Positions 51,370 to 63,330 of a stretch of 64,000 bases of DNA are shown in pieces; the first letter of the stretch is position 1; the number at the start of each line of letters is the position of its first letter. The notes beneath the pieces are model-generated. The model saw nothing but the letters and a program-made list of their open reading frames with translations, did not search any database and was not told where the DNA came from. The translations under genes were made by a program, and so were the position numbers. The stretch is from Balanoglossus misakiensis. Taxonomy: Eukaryota; Hemichordata. The stretch is from NCBI GenBank assembly GCA_040954595.2, contig CM082591.2:10478001-10542000 (forward strand), in the 5' to 3' direction.

Positions 51370-54300
51370 GTTTAGAACTATCCGTCGATCTACAGAGTCT
51401 AGTGGAAAACTTTCTTATGCGCATAGACCTATCATGTGTTCTGCGCATCACAAAAGAATTTTGTAAACAAACGAGGCTGTGTTTGGAAGCAACAATGGAA
51501 ACTTTAGAACTATCCGTCGATCTACAGAGTCTAGAGGAAAACTTTCTTATCCTCATAGACCTATCATGTGTTCTGCGCATCACAACAGAATTTTGTAAAC
51601 AAACAAGGCTGTGTTTGGAAGCAACCATGGAAACTTTAGAACTATCCGTCGATCTACAGAGTCTAGTGGAAAACTTTCTTATCCTCATAGGCCTATCATG
51701 TGTTCTGCGCATCACAACAGAATTTTGTAAACAAACGAGGCTGTGTTTGGAAGCAACAATGGAAACTTTAGAACTATCCGTCGATCTACAGAGTCTAGTG
51801 GAAAACTTTCTTATCCTCATAGACCTATCATGTGTTCTGCGCATCACAACAGAATTTTGTAAACAAACGAGGCTGTGTTTGGAAGCAACCATGGAAAGTT
51901 TAGAACTATCCGTCGATCCACAGAGTCTAGTGGAAAACTTTCTTATGCGCATAGACCTATCATGTGTTCTGCGCATCACAACAGAATTTTGTAAACAAAC
52001 GAGGCTGTGTTTGGAAGCAACCATGGAAACTTTAGAACTATCCGTCGATCTACAGAGTCTAGTGGAAATCTTTCTTATCCTCATAGACCTATCATGTGTT
52101 CTGCGCATCACAACAGAATTTTGTAAACAAACGAGGCTGTGTTTGGAAGCAACAATGGAAACTTTAGAACTATCCGTCGATCTACAGAGTCTAGTGGAAA
52201 ACTTTCTTATGCGCATAGACCTATCATGTGTTCTGCGCATCACAACAGAATTTTGTAAACAAACGAGGCTGTGTTTGGAAGCAACCATGGAAAGTTTAGA
52301 ACTATCCGTCGATCTACAGAGTCTAGTGGAAAACTTTCTTATCCTCATAGGCCTATCATGTGTTCTGCGCATCACAACAGAATTTTGTAAACAAACGAGG
52401 CTGTGTTTGGAAGCAACAATGGAAACTTTAGAACTATCCGTCGATCTACAGAGTCTAGTGGAAAACTTTCTTATCCTCATAGACCTATCATGTGTTCTGC
52501 GCATCACAACAGAATTTTGTAAACAAACGAGGCTGTGTTTGGAAGCAACCATGGAAAGTTTAGAACTATCCGTCGATCTACAGAGTCTAGTGGAAAACAT
52601 TCGTATGCGCATAGACCTATCATGTGTTCTGCGCATCACAACAGAATTTTGTAAACAAACGAGGCTGTGTTTGGAAGCAACCATGGAAACTTTAGTCTAT
52701 CCGTCGATCTACAGAGTCTAGTGGAAAACTTTCTGATCCTCATAGACCTATCATGTGTTCTGCGCATCACAACAGAATGTTGTAAACAAACGAGGCTGTC
52801 TTTGGAAGCAACCATGGAAACTTTAGAACTATCCGTCGATCTACAGAGTCTAGTGGAAAACTTTCTTATGCGCAATAGACCTATCATGTGTTCTGCGCAT
52901 CACAACAGAATTCGGTAAATAAACGAGGGTGTGTTTGGAAGCAACCATGGAAACTTTAGAACTATCCGTCGATCTACAGAGTGCAGTGGAAAACTTTCTT
53001 ATCCTCATAGACCTATCATGTGTTCTGCGCATCACAACAGAATTTTGTAAACAAACGAGGCTGTGTTTGGAAGCAACCATGGAAACTTTAGAACTATCCG
53101 TCGATCTACAGAGTCTAGTGGAAAACTTTTTATCCTCATAGGCCTATCATGTGTAAACAAACGAGGCTGTGTTTGGAAGCAACCATGGAAACTTTAGAAC
53201 TATCCGTCGATCTACAGAGTCTAGTGGAAAACTTTCTTATGCGCATAGACCTATCATGTGTTCTGCGCATCACAAAAGAATTTTGTAAACAAACGAGGCT
53301 GTGTTTGGAAGCAACAATGGAAACTTTAGAACTATCCGTCGATCTACAGAGTCTAGAGGAAAACTTTCTTATCCTCATAGACCTATCATGTGTTCTGCGC
53401 ATCACAACAGAATTTTGTAAACAAACAAGGCTGTGTTTGGAAGCAACCATGGAAACTTTAGAACTATCCGTCGATCTACAGAGTCTAGTGGAAAACTTTC
53501 TTATCCTCATAGGCCTATCATGTGTTCTGCGCATCACAACAGAATTTTGTAAACAAACGAGGCTGTGTTTGGAAGCAACAATGGAAACTTTAGAACTATC
53601 CGTCGATCTACAGAGTCTAGTGGAAAACTTTCTTATCCTCATAGACCTATCATGTGTTCTGCGCATCACAACAGAATTTTGTAAACAAACGAGGCTGTGT
53701 TTGGAAGCAACCATGGAAAGTTTAGAACTATCCGTCGATCCACAGAGTCTAGTGGAAAACTTTCTTATGCGCATAGACCTATCATGTGTTCTGCGCATCA
53801 CAACAGAATTTTGTAAACAAACGAGGCTGTGTTTGGAAGCAACCATGGAAACTTTAGAACTATCCGTCGATCTACAGAGTCTAGTGGAAATCTTTCTTAT
53901 CCTCATAGACCTATCATGTGTTCTGCGCATCACAACAGAATTTTGTAAACAAACGAGGCTGTCTTTGGAAGCAACAATGGAAACTTTAGAACTATCCGTC
54001 GATCTACAGAGTCTAGTGGAAAACTTTCTTATGCGCATAGACCTATCATGTGTTCTGCGCATCACAACAGAATTTTGTAAACAAACGAGGCTGTGTTTGG
54101 AAGCAACCATGGAAAGTTTAGAACTATCCGTCGATCTACAGAGTCTAGTGGAAAACTTTCTTATCCTCATAGGCCTATCATGTGTTCTGCGCATCACAAC
54201 AGAATTTTGTAAACAAACGAGGCTGTGTTTGGAAGCAACAATGGAAACTTTAGAACTATCCGTCGATCTACAGAGTCTAGTGGAAAACTTTCTTATCCTC

Positions 54301-54985
54301 ATAGACCTATCATGTGTTCTGCGCATCACAACAGAATTTTGTAAACAAACGAGGCTGTGTTTGGAAGCAACCATGGAAAGTTTAGAACTATCCGTCGATC
54401 TACAGAGTCTAGTGGAAAACATTCGTATGCGCATAGACCTATCATGTGTTCTGCGCATCACAACAGAATTTTGTAAACAAACGAGGCTGTGTTTGGAAGC
54501 AACCATGGAAACTTTAGTCTATCCGTCGATCTACAGAGTCTAGTGGAAAACTTTCTGATCCTCATAGACCTATCATGTGTTCTGCGCATCACAACAGAAT
54601 GTTGTAAACAAACGAGGCTGTCTTTGGAAGCAACCATGGAAACTTTAGAACTATCCGTCGATCTACAGAGTCTAGTGGAAAACTTTCTTATGCGCAATAG
54701 ACCTATCATGTGTTCTGCGCATCACAACAGAATCGGTAAATAAACGAGGGTGTGTTTGGAAGCAACCATGGAAACTTTAGAACTATCCGTCGATCTACAG
54801 AGTGCAGTGGAAAACTTTCTTATCCTCATAGGCCTATCATGTGTTCTGCGCATCACAACAGAATTTTGTAAACAAACAAGGCTGTGTTTTGAAGCAACCA
54901 TGGAAACTTTAGAACTATCCGTCGATCTACAGAGTCTAGTGGAAAACTTTTTATCCTCATAGGCCTATCATGTGTAAACAAACGA
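51370..54985 (+). repeat. Tandem 14-monomer multimer (1,822 bp)
   Basis: Two copies lie at an offset of 1,822 bp. Marks are CACAAAAGAATTTT at 51,449/53,271, GATCCACAGAG at 51,915/53,737, AACATTCGTATGCG at 52,597/54,419, TTTAGTCTATCC at 52,691/54,513, GCGCAATAGACC near 52,871/54,693, and TAAATAAACGAGGGTG. The unit includes a 131-bp monomer, a 133-bp monomer and a monomer with 26 missing bases, so its length is not a multiple of three. Confidence 0.8.
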
Positions 54986-57380
54986 GGCTGTGTTTGGAAG
55001 CAACCATGGAAACTTTAGAACTATCCGTCGATCTGCAGAGTCTAGTGGAAAACTTTCTTATGCGCATAGACCTATCATGTGTTCTGCGCATCACACCAGA
55101 ATTTTGTAAACAAACGAGGCTGTGTTTGGAAGCAACCATGGAACTATCCGTCGATCTACAGAGTCTAGTGGAAAACTTTCTTATCCTCATAGACCTATCA
55201 TGTGTTCTGCGCATCACAACAGAATTTTGTAAACAAACGAGGCTGTGTTTGGAAGCAACCATGGAAAGTTTAGAACTATCCGTCGATCTACAGAGTCTAG
55301 TGGAAAACTTTCGTATGCGCATAGACCTATCATGTGTTCTGCGCATCACAACAGAATTTTGTTAACAAACGAGGCTGTGTTTGGAAGCAACCATGGAAAC
55401 TTTAGTCTATCCGTCGATCTACAGAGTCTAGTGGAAAACTTTCTGATCCTCATAGACCTATCATGTGTTCTGCGCATCACAACAGAATGTTGTAAACAAA
55501 CGAGGCTGTCTTTGCAAGCAACCATGGAAACTTTAGAACTATCCGTCGATCTACAGACTCTAGTGGAAAACTTTCTTATCCTCATAGGCCTATCATGTGT
55601 AAACAAACGAGGCTGTGTTTGGAAGCAACCATGGAAACTTTAGAACTATCCGTCGATCTACAGAGTCTAGTGGAAAACTTTCTTATGCGCATAGACCTAT
55701 CATGTGTTCTGCGCATCACACCAGAATTTTGTAAACAAACGAGGCTGTGTTTGGAAGCAACCATGGAACTATCCGTCGATCTACAGAGTCTAGTGGAAAA
55801 CTTTCTTATCCTCATAGGCCTATCATGTGTTCTGCGCATCACAACAGAATTTTGTAAACAAACGAGGCTGTGTTTGGAAGCAACAATGGAAACTTTAGAA
55901 CTATCCGTCGATCTACAGAGTCTAGTGGAAAACTTTCTTATCCTGATAGGCCTATCATGTGTTTTGCGCATCACAACAGAATTTTGTAAACAAACGAGGC
56001 TGTGTTTGGAAGCAACCATGGAAACTTTAGAACTATCCGTCGATCTACAGAGTGTAGTGGAAAACTTTCTTATCCTCATAGGCCTATCATGTGTTCTGCG
56101 CATCACAACAGAATTTTGTAAACAAACAAGGCTGTGTTTTGAAGCAACCATGGAAACTTTAGAACTATCCGTCGATCTACAGATTCTAGTGGAAAACTTT
56201 TTATCCTCATAGGCCTATCATGTGTAAACAAACGAGGCTGTGTTTGGAAGCAACCATGGAAACTTTAGAACTATCCGTCGATCTGCAGAGTCTAGTGGAA
56301 AACTTTCTTATGCGCATAGACCTATCATGTGTTCTGCGCATCACACCAGAATTTTGTAAACAAACGAGGCTGTGTTTGGAAGCAACCATGGAACTATTCG
56401 TCGATCTACAGAGTCTAGTGGAAAACTTTCTTATCCTCATAGACCTATCATGTGTTCTGCGCATCACAACAGAATTTTGTAAACAAACGAGGCTGTGTTT
56501 GGAAGCAACCATGGAAAGTTTAGAACTATCCGTCGATCTACAGAGTCTAGTGGAAAACTTTCGTATGCGCATAGACCTATCATGTGTTCTGCGCATCACA
56601 ACAGAATTTTGTAAACAAACGAGGCTGTGTTTGGAAGCAACCATGGAAACTTTAGTCTATCCGTCGATCTACAGAGTCTAGTGGAAAACTTTCTGATCCT
56701 CATAGACCTATCATGTGTTCTGCGCATCACAACAGAATGTTGTAAACAAACGAGGCTGTCTTTGCAAGCAACCATGGAAACTTTAGAACTATCCGTCGAT
56801 CTACAGACTCTAGTGGAAAACTTTCTTATCCTCATAGGCCTATCATGTGTAAACAAACGAGGCTGTGTTTGGAAGCAACCATGGAAACTTTAGAACTATC
56901 CGTCGATCTACAGAGTCTAGTGGAAAACTTTCTTATGCGCATAGACCTATCATGTGTTCTGCGCATCACACCAGAATTTTGTAAACAAACGAGGCTGTGT
57001 TTGGAAGCAACCATGGAACTATCCGTCGATCTACAGAGTCTAGTGGAAAACTTTCTTATCCTCATAGGCCTATCATGTGTTCTGCGCATCACAACAGAAT
57101 TTTGTAAACAAACGAGGCTGTGTTTGGAAGCAACAATGGAAACTTTAGAACTATCCGTCGATCTACAGAGTCTAGTGGAAAACTTTCTTATCCTGATAGG
57201 CCTATCATGTGTTTTGCGCATCACAACAGAATTTTGTAAACAAACGAGGCTGTGTTTGGAAGCAACCATGGAAACTTTAGAACTATCCGTCGATCTACAG
57301 AGTGTAGTGGAAAACTTTCTTATCCTCATAGGCCTATCATGTGTTCTGCGCATCACAACAGAATTTTGTAAACAAACAAG
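54800..57380 (+). repeat. Multimer of 1,250 bp
   Basis: TTTAGTCTATCC at 55,401/56,651, GATCTGCAGAG at 55,031/56,281, TTTGCAAGC at 55,512/56,762 and the truncated junction CATGTGTAAAC at 55,595/56,845 are all 1,250 bp apart. GTTAAC at 55,361 and CAGATTCTAG at 56,181 are private to single copies. The unit contains two 25-bp deletions and two 9-bp deletions, so it is a compact, heavily edited multimer. Confidence 0.75.
55944..55957. other. 14-bp perfect palindrome TGATAGGCCTATCA
   Basis: A C to G change just upstream of ATAGGCC extends the common 10-bp palindrome to 14 bp. The same form occurs at 57,194, 58,242, 59,492 and 60,645, always in the multimers of the right-hand region. Function is unknown. 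Confidence 0.85.
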
Positions 57381-57726
57381 GCTGTGTTTGGAAGCAACCA
57401 TGGAAACTTTAGAACTATCCGTCGATCTACAGAATCTAGTGGAAAACTTTCTTATCCTCATAGGCCTATCATGTGTTCTGCGCATCACAACAGAATTGTG
57501 TAAACAAACGAGGCTGTGTTTGGAAGCAACCATGGAAACTTTAGAACTATCCGTCGATCTACAGAGTCTAGAGGAAAACTTTCTTATCCTCATAGGCCTA
57601 TCATGTGTTCTGCGCATCACAACAGAATTTTGTAAACAAACGAGGCTGTGTTTGGAAGCAACCATGGAAACTTTAGAACTATCCGTCGATCTACAGAGTC
57701 TAGTGGAAAACTTTCTTATGCGCATA

Positions 57727-58070
57727 GGCCTATCATGTGCTCTGCGCATCACAACTGATTTCCTTAAATAACCGAGGCTGTGTTTGGAAGCATCCATGGA
57801 AATTTTAGAACTATCCGTCGATCTACCGAGTCTATCAGAAAACTTTCTCATGCGCATAGGTCTATCGTGTGTTCTGCGCATCACAACAGATTTCCTCAAA
57901 TAAACGAGGCTGTGTTCGGAAGCAACCATGGAAATTTTAGAACTATCCGTCGATCTACTGAGTCTAGTGGAAAACTTTCTTATGCGCATAGGCCTATCTA
58001 TGTGTTCTGCGCATCACAAAAGAATTCGGTAAATAAACGAGGGTGTGTTTGGAAACAACCATGGTAACTT
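57727..58070 (+). repeat. Island of diverged monomers
   Basis: About 2.5 monomers here differ strongly from all others. The unit 57,796-57,927 has about 16 differences from consensus in 132 bp by hand count (about 88% identity). Marks are GATTTCCTTAAATAACC, GATTTCCTCAAATAAACG, GGAAATTTTAG twice, CTACCGAGTCTATCAG and ATAGGTCTATCGTG. The next unit has an extra base in CCTATCTATGTG and leads into GAATTCGGTAAATAAACG. The forward frame meets TAA in each AAATAA, while the complementary frame stays open until the extra base. It could be a relic of an older subfamily or an import from a related array. Confidence 0.85.
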
Positions 58071-58197
58071 TAGAACTATCCGTCGATCTACAGAGTCTAG
58101 TGGAAAACTTTCTTATGCGCATAGACCTATCATGTGTTCTGCGCATCACACCAGAATTTTGTAAACAAACGAGGCTGTGTTTGGAAGCAACCATGGA

Positions 58198-59821
58198 ACT
58201 ATCCGTCGATCTACAGAGTCTAGTGGAAAACTTTCTTATCCTGATAGGCCTATCATGTGTTTTGCGCATCACAACAGAATTTTGTAAACAAACGAGGCTG
58301 TGTTTGGAAGCAACCATGGAAACTTTAGAACTATCCGTCGATCTACAGAGTGTAGTGGAAAACTTTCTTATCCTCATAGGCCTATCATGTGTTCTGCGCA
58401 TCACAACAGAATTTTGTAAACAAACAAGGCTGTGTTTTGAAGCAACCATGGAAACTTTAGAACTATCCGTCGATCTACAGATTCTAGTGGAAAACTTTTT
58501 ATCCTCATAGGCCTATCATGTGTAAACAAACGAGGCTGTGTTTGGAAGCAACCATGGAAACTTTAGAACTATCCGTCGATCTGCAGAGTCTAGTGGAAAA
58601 CTTTCTTATGCGCATAGACCTATCATGTGTTCTGCGCATCACACCAGAATTTTGTAAACAAACGAGGCTGTGTTTGGAAGCAACCATGGAACTATTCGTC
58701 GATCTACAGAGTCTAGTGGAAAACTTTCTTATCCTCATAGACCTATCATGTGTTCTGCGCATCACAACAGAATTTTGTAAACAAACGAGGCTGTGTTTGG
58801 AAGCAACCATGGAAAGTTTAGAACTATCCGTCGATCTACAGAGTCTAGTGGAAAACTTTCGTATGCGCATAGACCTATCATGTGTTCTGCGCATCACAAC
58901 AGAATTTTGTAAACAAACGAGGCTGTGTTTGGAAGCAACCATGGAAACTTTAGTCTATCCGTCGATCTACAGAGTCTAGTGGAAAACTTTCTGATCCTCA
59001 TAGACCTATCATGTGTTCTGCGCATCACAACAGAATGTTGTAAACAAACGAGGCTGTCTTTGCAAGCAACCATGGAAACTTTAGAACTATCCGTCGATCT
59101 ACAGACTCTAGTGGAAAACTTTCTTATCCTCATAGGCCTATCATGTGTAAACAAACGAGGCTGTGTTTGGAAGCAACCATGGAAACTTTAGAACTATCCG
59201 TCGATCTACAGAGTCTAGTGGAAAACTTTCTTATGCGCATAGACCTATCATGTGTTCTGCGCATCACACCAGAATTTTGTAAACAAACGAGGCTGTGTTT
59301 GGAAGCAACCATGGAACTATCCGTCGATCTACAGAGTCTAGTGGAAAACTTTCTTATCCTCATAGGCCTATCATGTGTTCTGCGCATCACAACAGAATTT
59401 TGTAAACAAACGAGGCTGTGTTTGGAAGCAACAATGGAAACTTTAGAACTATCCGTCGATCTACAGAGTCTAGTGGAAAACTTTCTTATCCTGATAGGCC
59501 TATCATGTGTTTTGCGCATCACAACAGAATTTTGTAAACAAACGAGGCTGTGTTTGGAAGCAACCATGGAAACTTTAGAACTATCCGTCGATCTACAGAG
59601 TGTAGTGGAAAACTTTCTTATCCTCATAGGCCTATCATGTGTTCTGCGCATCACAACAGAATTTTGTAAACAAACAAGGCTGTGTTTGGAAGCAACCATG
59701 GAAACTTTAGAACTATCCGTCGATCTACAGAATCTAGTGGAAAACTTTCTTATCCTCATAGGCCTATCATGTGTTCTGCGCATCACAACAGAATTGTGTA
59801 AACAAACGAGGCTGTGTTTGG
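58198..59821 (+). repeat. 1.6-kb copy of 55,900-57,523 (offset 2,298 bp)
   Basis: CCTGATAGGCC at 55,942/58,240, CAGATTCTAG at 56,181/58,479, GATCTGCAGAG at 56,281/58,579, TTTAGTCTATCC at 56,651/58,949, TTTGCAAGC at 56,762/59,060 and CAGAATTGTG near 57,491/59,789 are paired at 2,298 bp. The two copies flank the diverged island, so the island sits inside the longer period. Confidence 0.75.
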
Positions 59822-61246
59822 AAGCAACAATGGAAACTTTAGAACTATCCGTCGATCTACAGAGTCTAGTGGAAAACTTTCTTATCCTCATAGACCTATC
59901 ATGTGTTCTGCGCATCACAACAGAATTTTGTAAACAAACGAGGCTGTGTTTGGAAGCAACCATGGAAAGTTTAGAACTATCCGTCGATCTACAGAGTCTA
60001 GTGGAAAACTTTCTTATGCGCATAGACCTATCATGTGTTCTGCGCATCACAACAGAATTTTGTAAACAAACGAGGCTGTGTTTGGAAGCAACCATGGAAA
60101 CTTTAGTCTATCCGTCGATCTACAGAGTCTAGTGGAAAACTTTCTGATCCTCATAGACCTATCATGTGTTCTGCGCATCACAACAGAATGTTGTAAACAA
60201 ACGAGGCTGTCTTTGGAAGCAACCATGGAAACTTTAGAACTATCCGTCGATCTACAGAGTCTAGTGGAAAACTTTCTTATCCTCATAGGCCTATCATGTG
60301 TAAACAAACGAGGCTGTGTTTGGAAGCAACCATGGAAACTTTAGAACTATCCGTCGATCTACAGAGTCTAGTGGAAAACTTTCTTATGCGCATAGACCTA
60401 TCATGTGTTCTGCGCATCACACCCGAATTTTGTAAACAAACGAGGCTGTGTTTGGAAGCAACCATGGAACTATCCGTCGATCTACAGAGTCTAGTGGAAA
60501 ACTTTCTTATCCTCATAGGCCTATCATGTGTTCTGCGCATCACAACAGAATTTTGTAAACAAACGAGGCTGTGTTTGGAAGCAACAATGGAAACTTTAGA
60601 ACTATCCGTCGATCTACAGAGTCTAGTGGAAAACTTTCTTATCCTGATAGGCCTATCATGTGTTTTGCGCATCACAACAGAATTTTGTAAACAAACGAGG
60701 CTGTGTTTGGAAGCAACCATGGAAACTTTAGAACTATCCGTCGATCTACAGAGTGTAGTGGAAAACTTTCTTATCCTCATAGGCCTATCATGTGTTCTGC
60801 GCATCACAACAGAATTTTGTAAACAAACAAGGCTGTGTTTGGAAGCAACCATGGAAACTTTAGAACTATCCGTCGATCTACAGAATCTAGTGGAAAACTT
60901 TCTTATCCTCATAGGCCTATCATGTGTTCTGCGCATCACAACAGAATTGTGTAAACAAACGAGGCTGTGTTTGGAAGCAACAATGGAAACTTTAGAACTA
61001 TCCGTCGATCTACAGAGTCTAGTGGAAAACTTTCTTATCCTCATAGACCTATCATGTGTTCTGCGCATCACAACAGAATTTTGTAAACAAACGAGGCTGT
61101 GTTTGGAAGCAACCATGGAAAGTTTAGAACTATCCGTCGATCTACAGAGTCTAGTGGAAAACTTTCTTATGCGCATAGACCTATCATGTGTTCTGCGCAT
61201 CACAACAGAATTTTGTAAACAAACGAGGCTGTGTTTGGAAGCAACC

Positions 61247-61377
61247 ATGGAAACTTTAGTCTATCCGTCGATCTACAGAGTCTAGTGGAAAACTTTCTGA
61301 TCCTCATAGACCTATCATGTGTTCTGCGCATCACAACAGAATGTTGTAAACAAACGAGGCTGTCTTTGGAAGCAACC
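61247..61377 (+). repeat. 131-bp monomer (example)
   Basis: TTTAGTCTATCC replaces TTTAGAACTATCC, a net loss of one base. The same monomer has TTTCTGATCC and GAATGTTGT. All eight copies in the window (first at 52,691, last at 62,408) share these marks, so they descend from one mutant unit. Each shifts the forward reading frame. Confidence 0.9.
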
Positions 61378-61484
61378 ATGGAAACTTTAGAACTATCCGT
61401 CGATCTACAGAGTCTAGTGGAAAACTTTCTTATCCTCATAGGCCTATCATGTGTAAACAAACGAGGCTGTGTTTGGAAGCAACC
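61378..61484 (+). repeat. 107-bp monomer (example, 25-bp deletion)
   Basis: CTATCATGTGTAAACAAACG joins monomer base 77 to base 103. The lost 25 bases run from TCTGCGCATCAC to TTTTGT, with TGT at both ends of the deletion. Ten copies share the junction: after 53,154, 54,975, 55,600, 56,225, 56,850, 58,523, 59,148, 60,301, 61,454 and 62,607. Four of them (53,154, 54,975, 56,225, 58,523) also have ACTTTTTATCC, missing one more base. None occurs left of 53 kb. Confidence 0.9.
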
Positions 61485-63330
61485 ATGGAAACTTTAGAAC
61501 TATCCGTCGATCTACAGAGTCTAGTGGAAAACTTTCTTATGCGCATAGACCTATCATGTGTTCTGCGCATCACACCAGAATTTTGTAAACAAACGAGGCT
61601 GTGTTTGGAAGCAACCATGGAACTATCCGTCGATCTACAGAGTCTAGTGGAAAACTTTCTTATCCTCATAGGCCTATCATGTGTTTTGCGCATCACAACA
61701 GATTTTTGTAAACAAACGAGGCTGTGTTTGGAAGCAACCATGGAAACTTTAGAACTATCCGTCGATCTACAGAGTGTAGTGGAAAACTTTCTTATCCTCA
61801 TAGGCCTATCATGTGTTCTGCGCATCACAACAGAATTTTGTAAACAAACAAGGCTGTGTTTGGAAGCAACCATGGAAACTTTAGAACTATCCGTCGATCT
61901 ACAGAATCTAGTGGAAAACTTTCTTATCCTCATAGGCCTATCATGTGTTCTGCGCATCACAACAGAATTTTGTAAACAAACGAGGCTGTGTTTGGAAGCA
62001 ACAATGGAAACTTTAGAACTATCCGTCGATCTACAGAGTGTAGTGGAAAACTTTCTTATCCTCATAGACCTATCATGTGTTCTGCGCATCACAACAGAAT
62101 TTTGTAAACAAACGAGGCTGTGTTTGGAAGCAACCATGGAAACTTTAGAACTATCCGTCGATCTACTGAGTCTAGTGGAAAACTTTCTTATCCTCATAGA
62201 CCTATCATGTGTTCTGCGCATCACAACAGAATTTTGTAAACAAACGAGGCTGTGTTTGGAAGCAACCATGGAAAGTTTAGAACTATCCGTCGATCTACAG
62301 AGTCTAGTGGAAAACTTTCTTATGCGCATAGACCTATCATGTGTTCTGCGCATCACAACAGAATTTTGTAAACAAACGAGGCTGTGTTTGGAAGCAACCA
62401 TGGAAACTTTAGTCTATCCGTCGATCTACAGAGTCTAGTGGAAAACTTTCTGATCCTCATAGACCTATCATGTGTTCTGCGCATCACAACAGAATGTTGT
62501 AAACAAACGAGGCTGTCTTTGGAAGCAACCATGGAAACTTTAGAACTATCCGTCGATCTACAGAGTCTAGTGGAAAACTTTCTTATCCTCATAGGCCTAT
62601 CATGTGTAAACAAACGAGGCTGTGTTTGGAAGCAACCATGGAAACTTTAGAACTATCCGTCGATCTACAGAGTCTAGTGGAAAACTTTCTTATGCGCATA
62701 GACCTATCATGTGTTCTGCGCATCACACCAGAATTTTGTAAACAAACGAGGCTGTGTTTGGAAGCAACCATGGAACTATCCGTCGATCTACAGAGTCTAG
62801 TGGAAAACTTTCTTATCCTCATAGGCCTATCATGTGTTTTGCGCATCACAACAGATTTTTGTAAACAAACGAGGCTGTGTTTGGAAGCAACCATGGAAAC
62901 TTTAGAACTATCCGTCGATCTACAGAGTGTAGTGGAAAACTTTCTTATCCTCATAGGCCTATCATGTGTTCTGCGCATCACAACAGAATTTTGTAAACAA
63001 ACAAGGCTGTGTTTGGAAGCAACCATGGAAACTTTAGAACTATCCGTCGATCTACAGAATCTAGTGGAAAACTTTCTTATCCTCATAGGCCTATCATGTG
63101 TTCTGCGCATCACAACAGAATTTTGTAAACAAACGAGGCTGTGTTTGGAAGCAACAATGGAAACTTTAGAACTATCCGTCGATCTACAGAGTGTAGTGGA
63201 AAACTTTCTTATCCTCATAGACCTATCATGTGTTCTGCGCATCACAACAGAATTTTGTAAACAAACGAGGCTGTGTTTGGAAGCAACCATGGAAACTTTA
63301 GAACTATCCGTCGATCTACTGAGTCTAGTG

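Larger units (their letters stand above)
58949..63330 (+). repeat. 9-monomer multimer (1,153 bp), nearly four units
   Basis: TTTAGTCTATCC occurs at 58,949, 60,102, 61,255 and 62,408. The truncated junction CATGTGTAAAC and the 123-bp monomers (59,311, 60,464, 61,617, 62,770) keep the same 1,153-bp step. The unit is six 132-bp monomers plus one each of 131, 107 and 123 bp, which sums to 1,153. Units one and two are closest to each other. Units three and four share CAACAGATTTTTG and CTACTGAGTC. The last unit leaves the pattern at 63,331 with GTGGAAATC. Confidence 0.9.

Noticed and set aside
57727-58070. Insertion of unrelated DNA at the diverged island
   Set aside because: The unit length stays 132-133 bp and about 88% of bases still match the consensus, so it is the same family and not foreign sequence.
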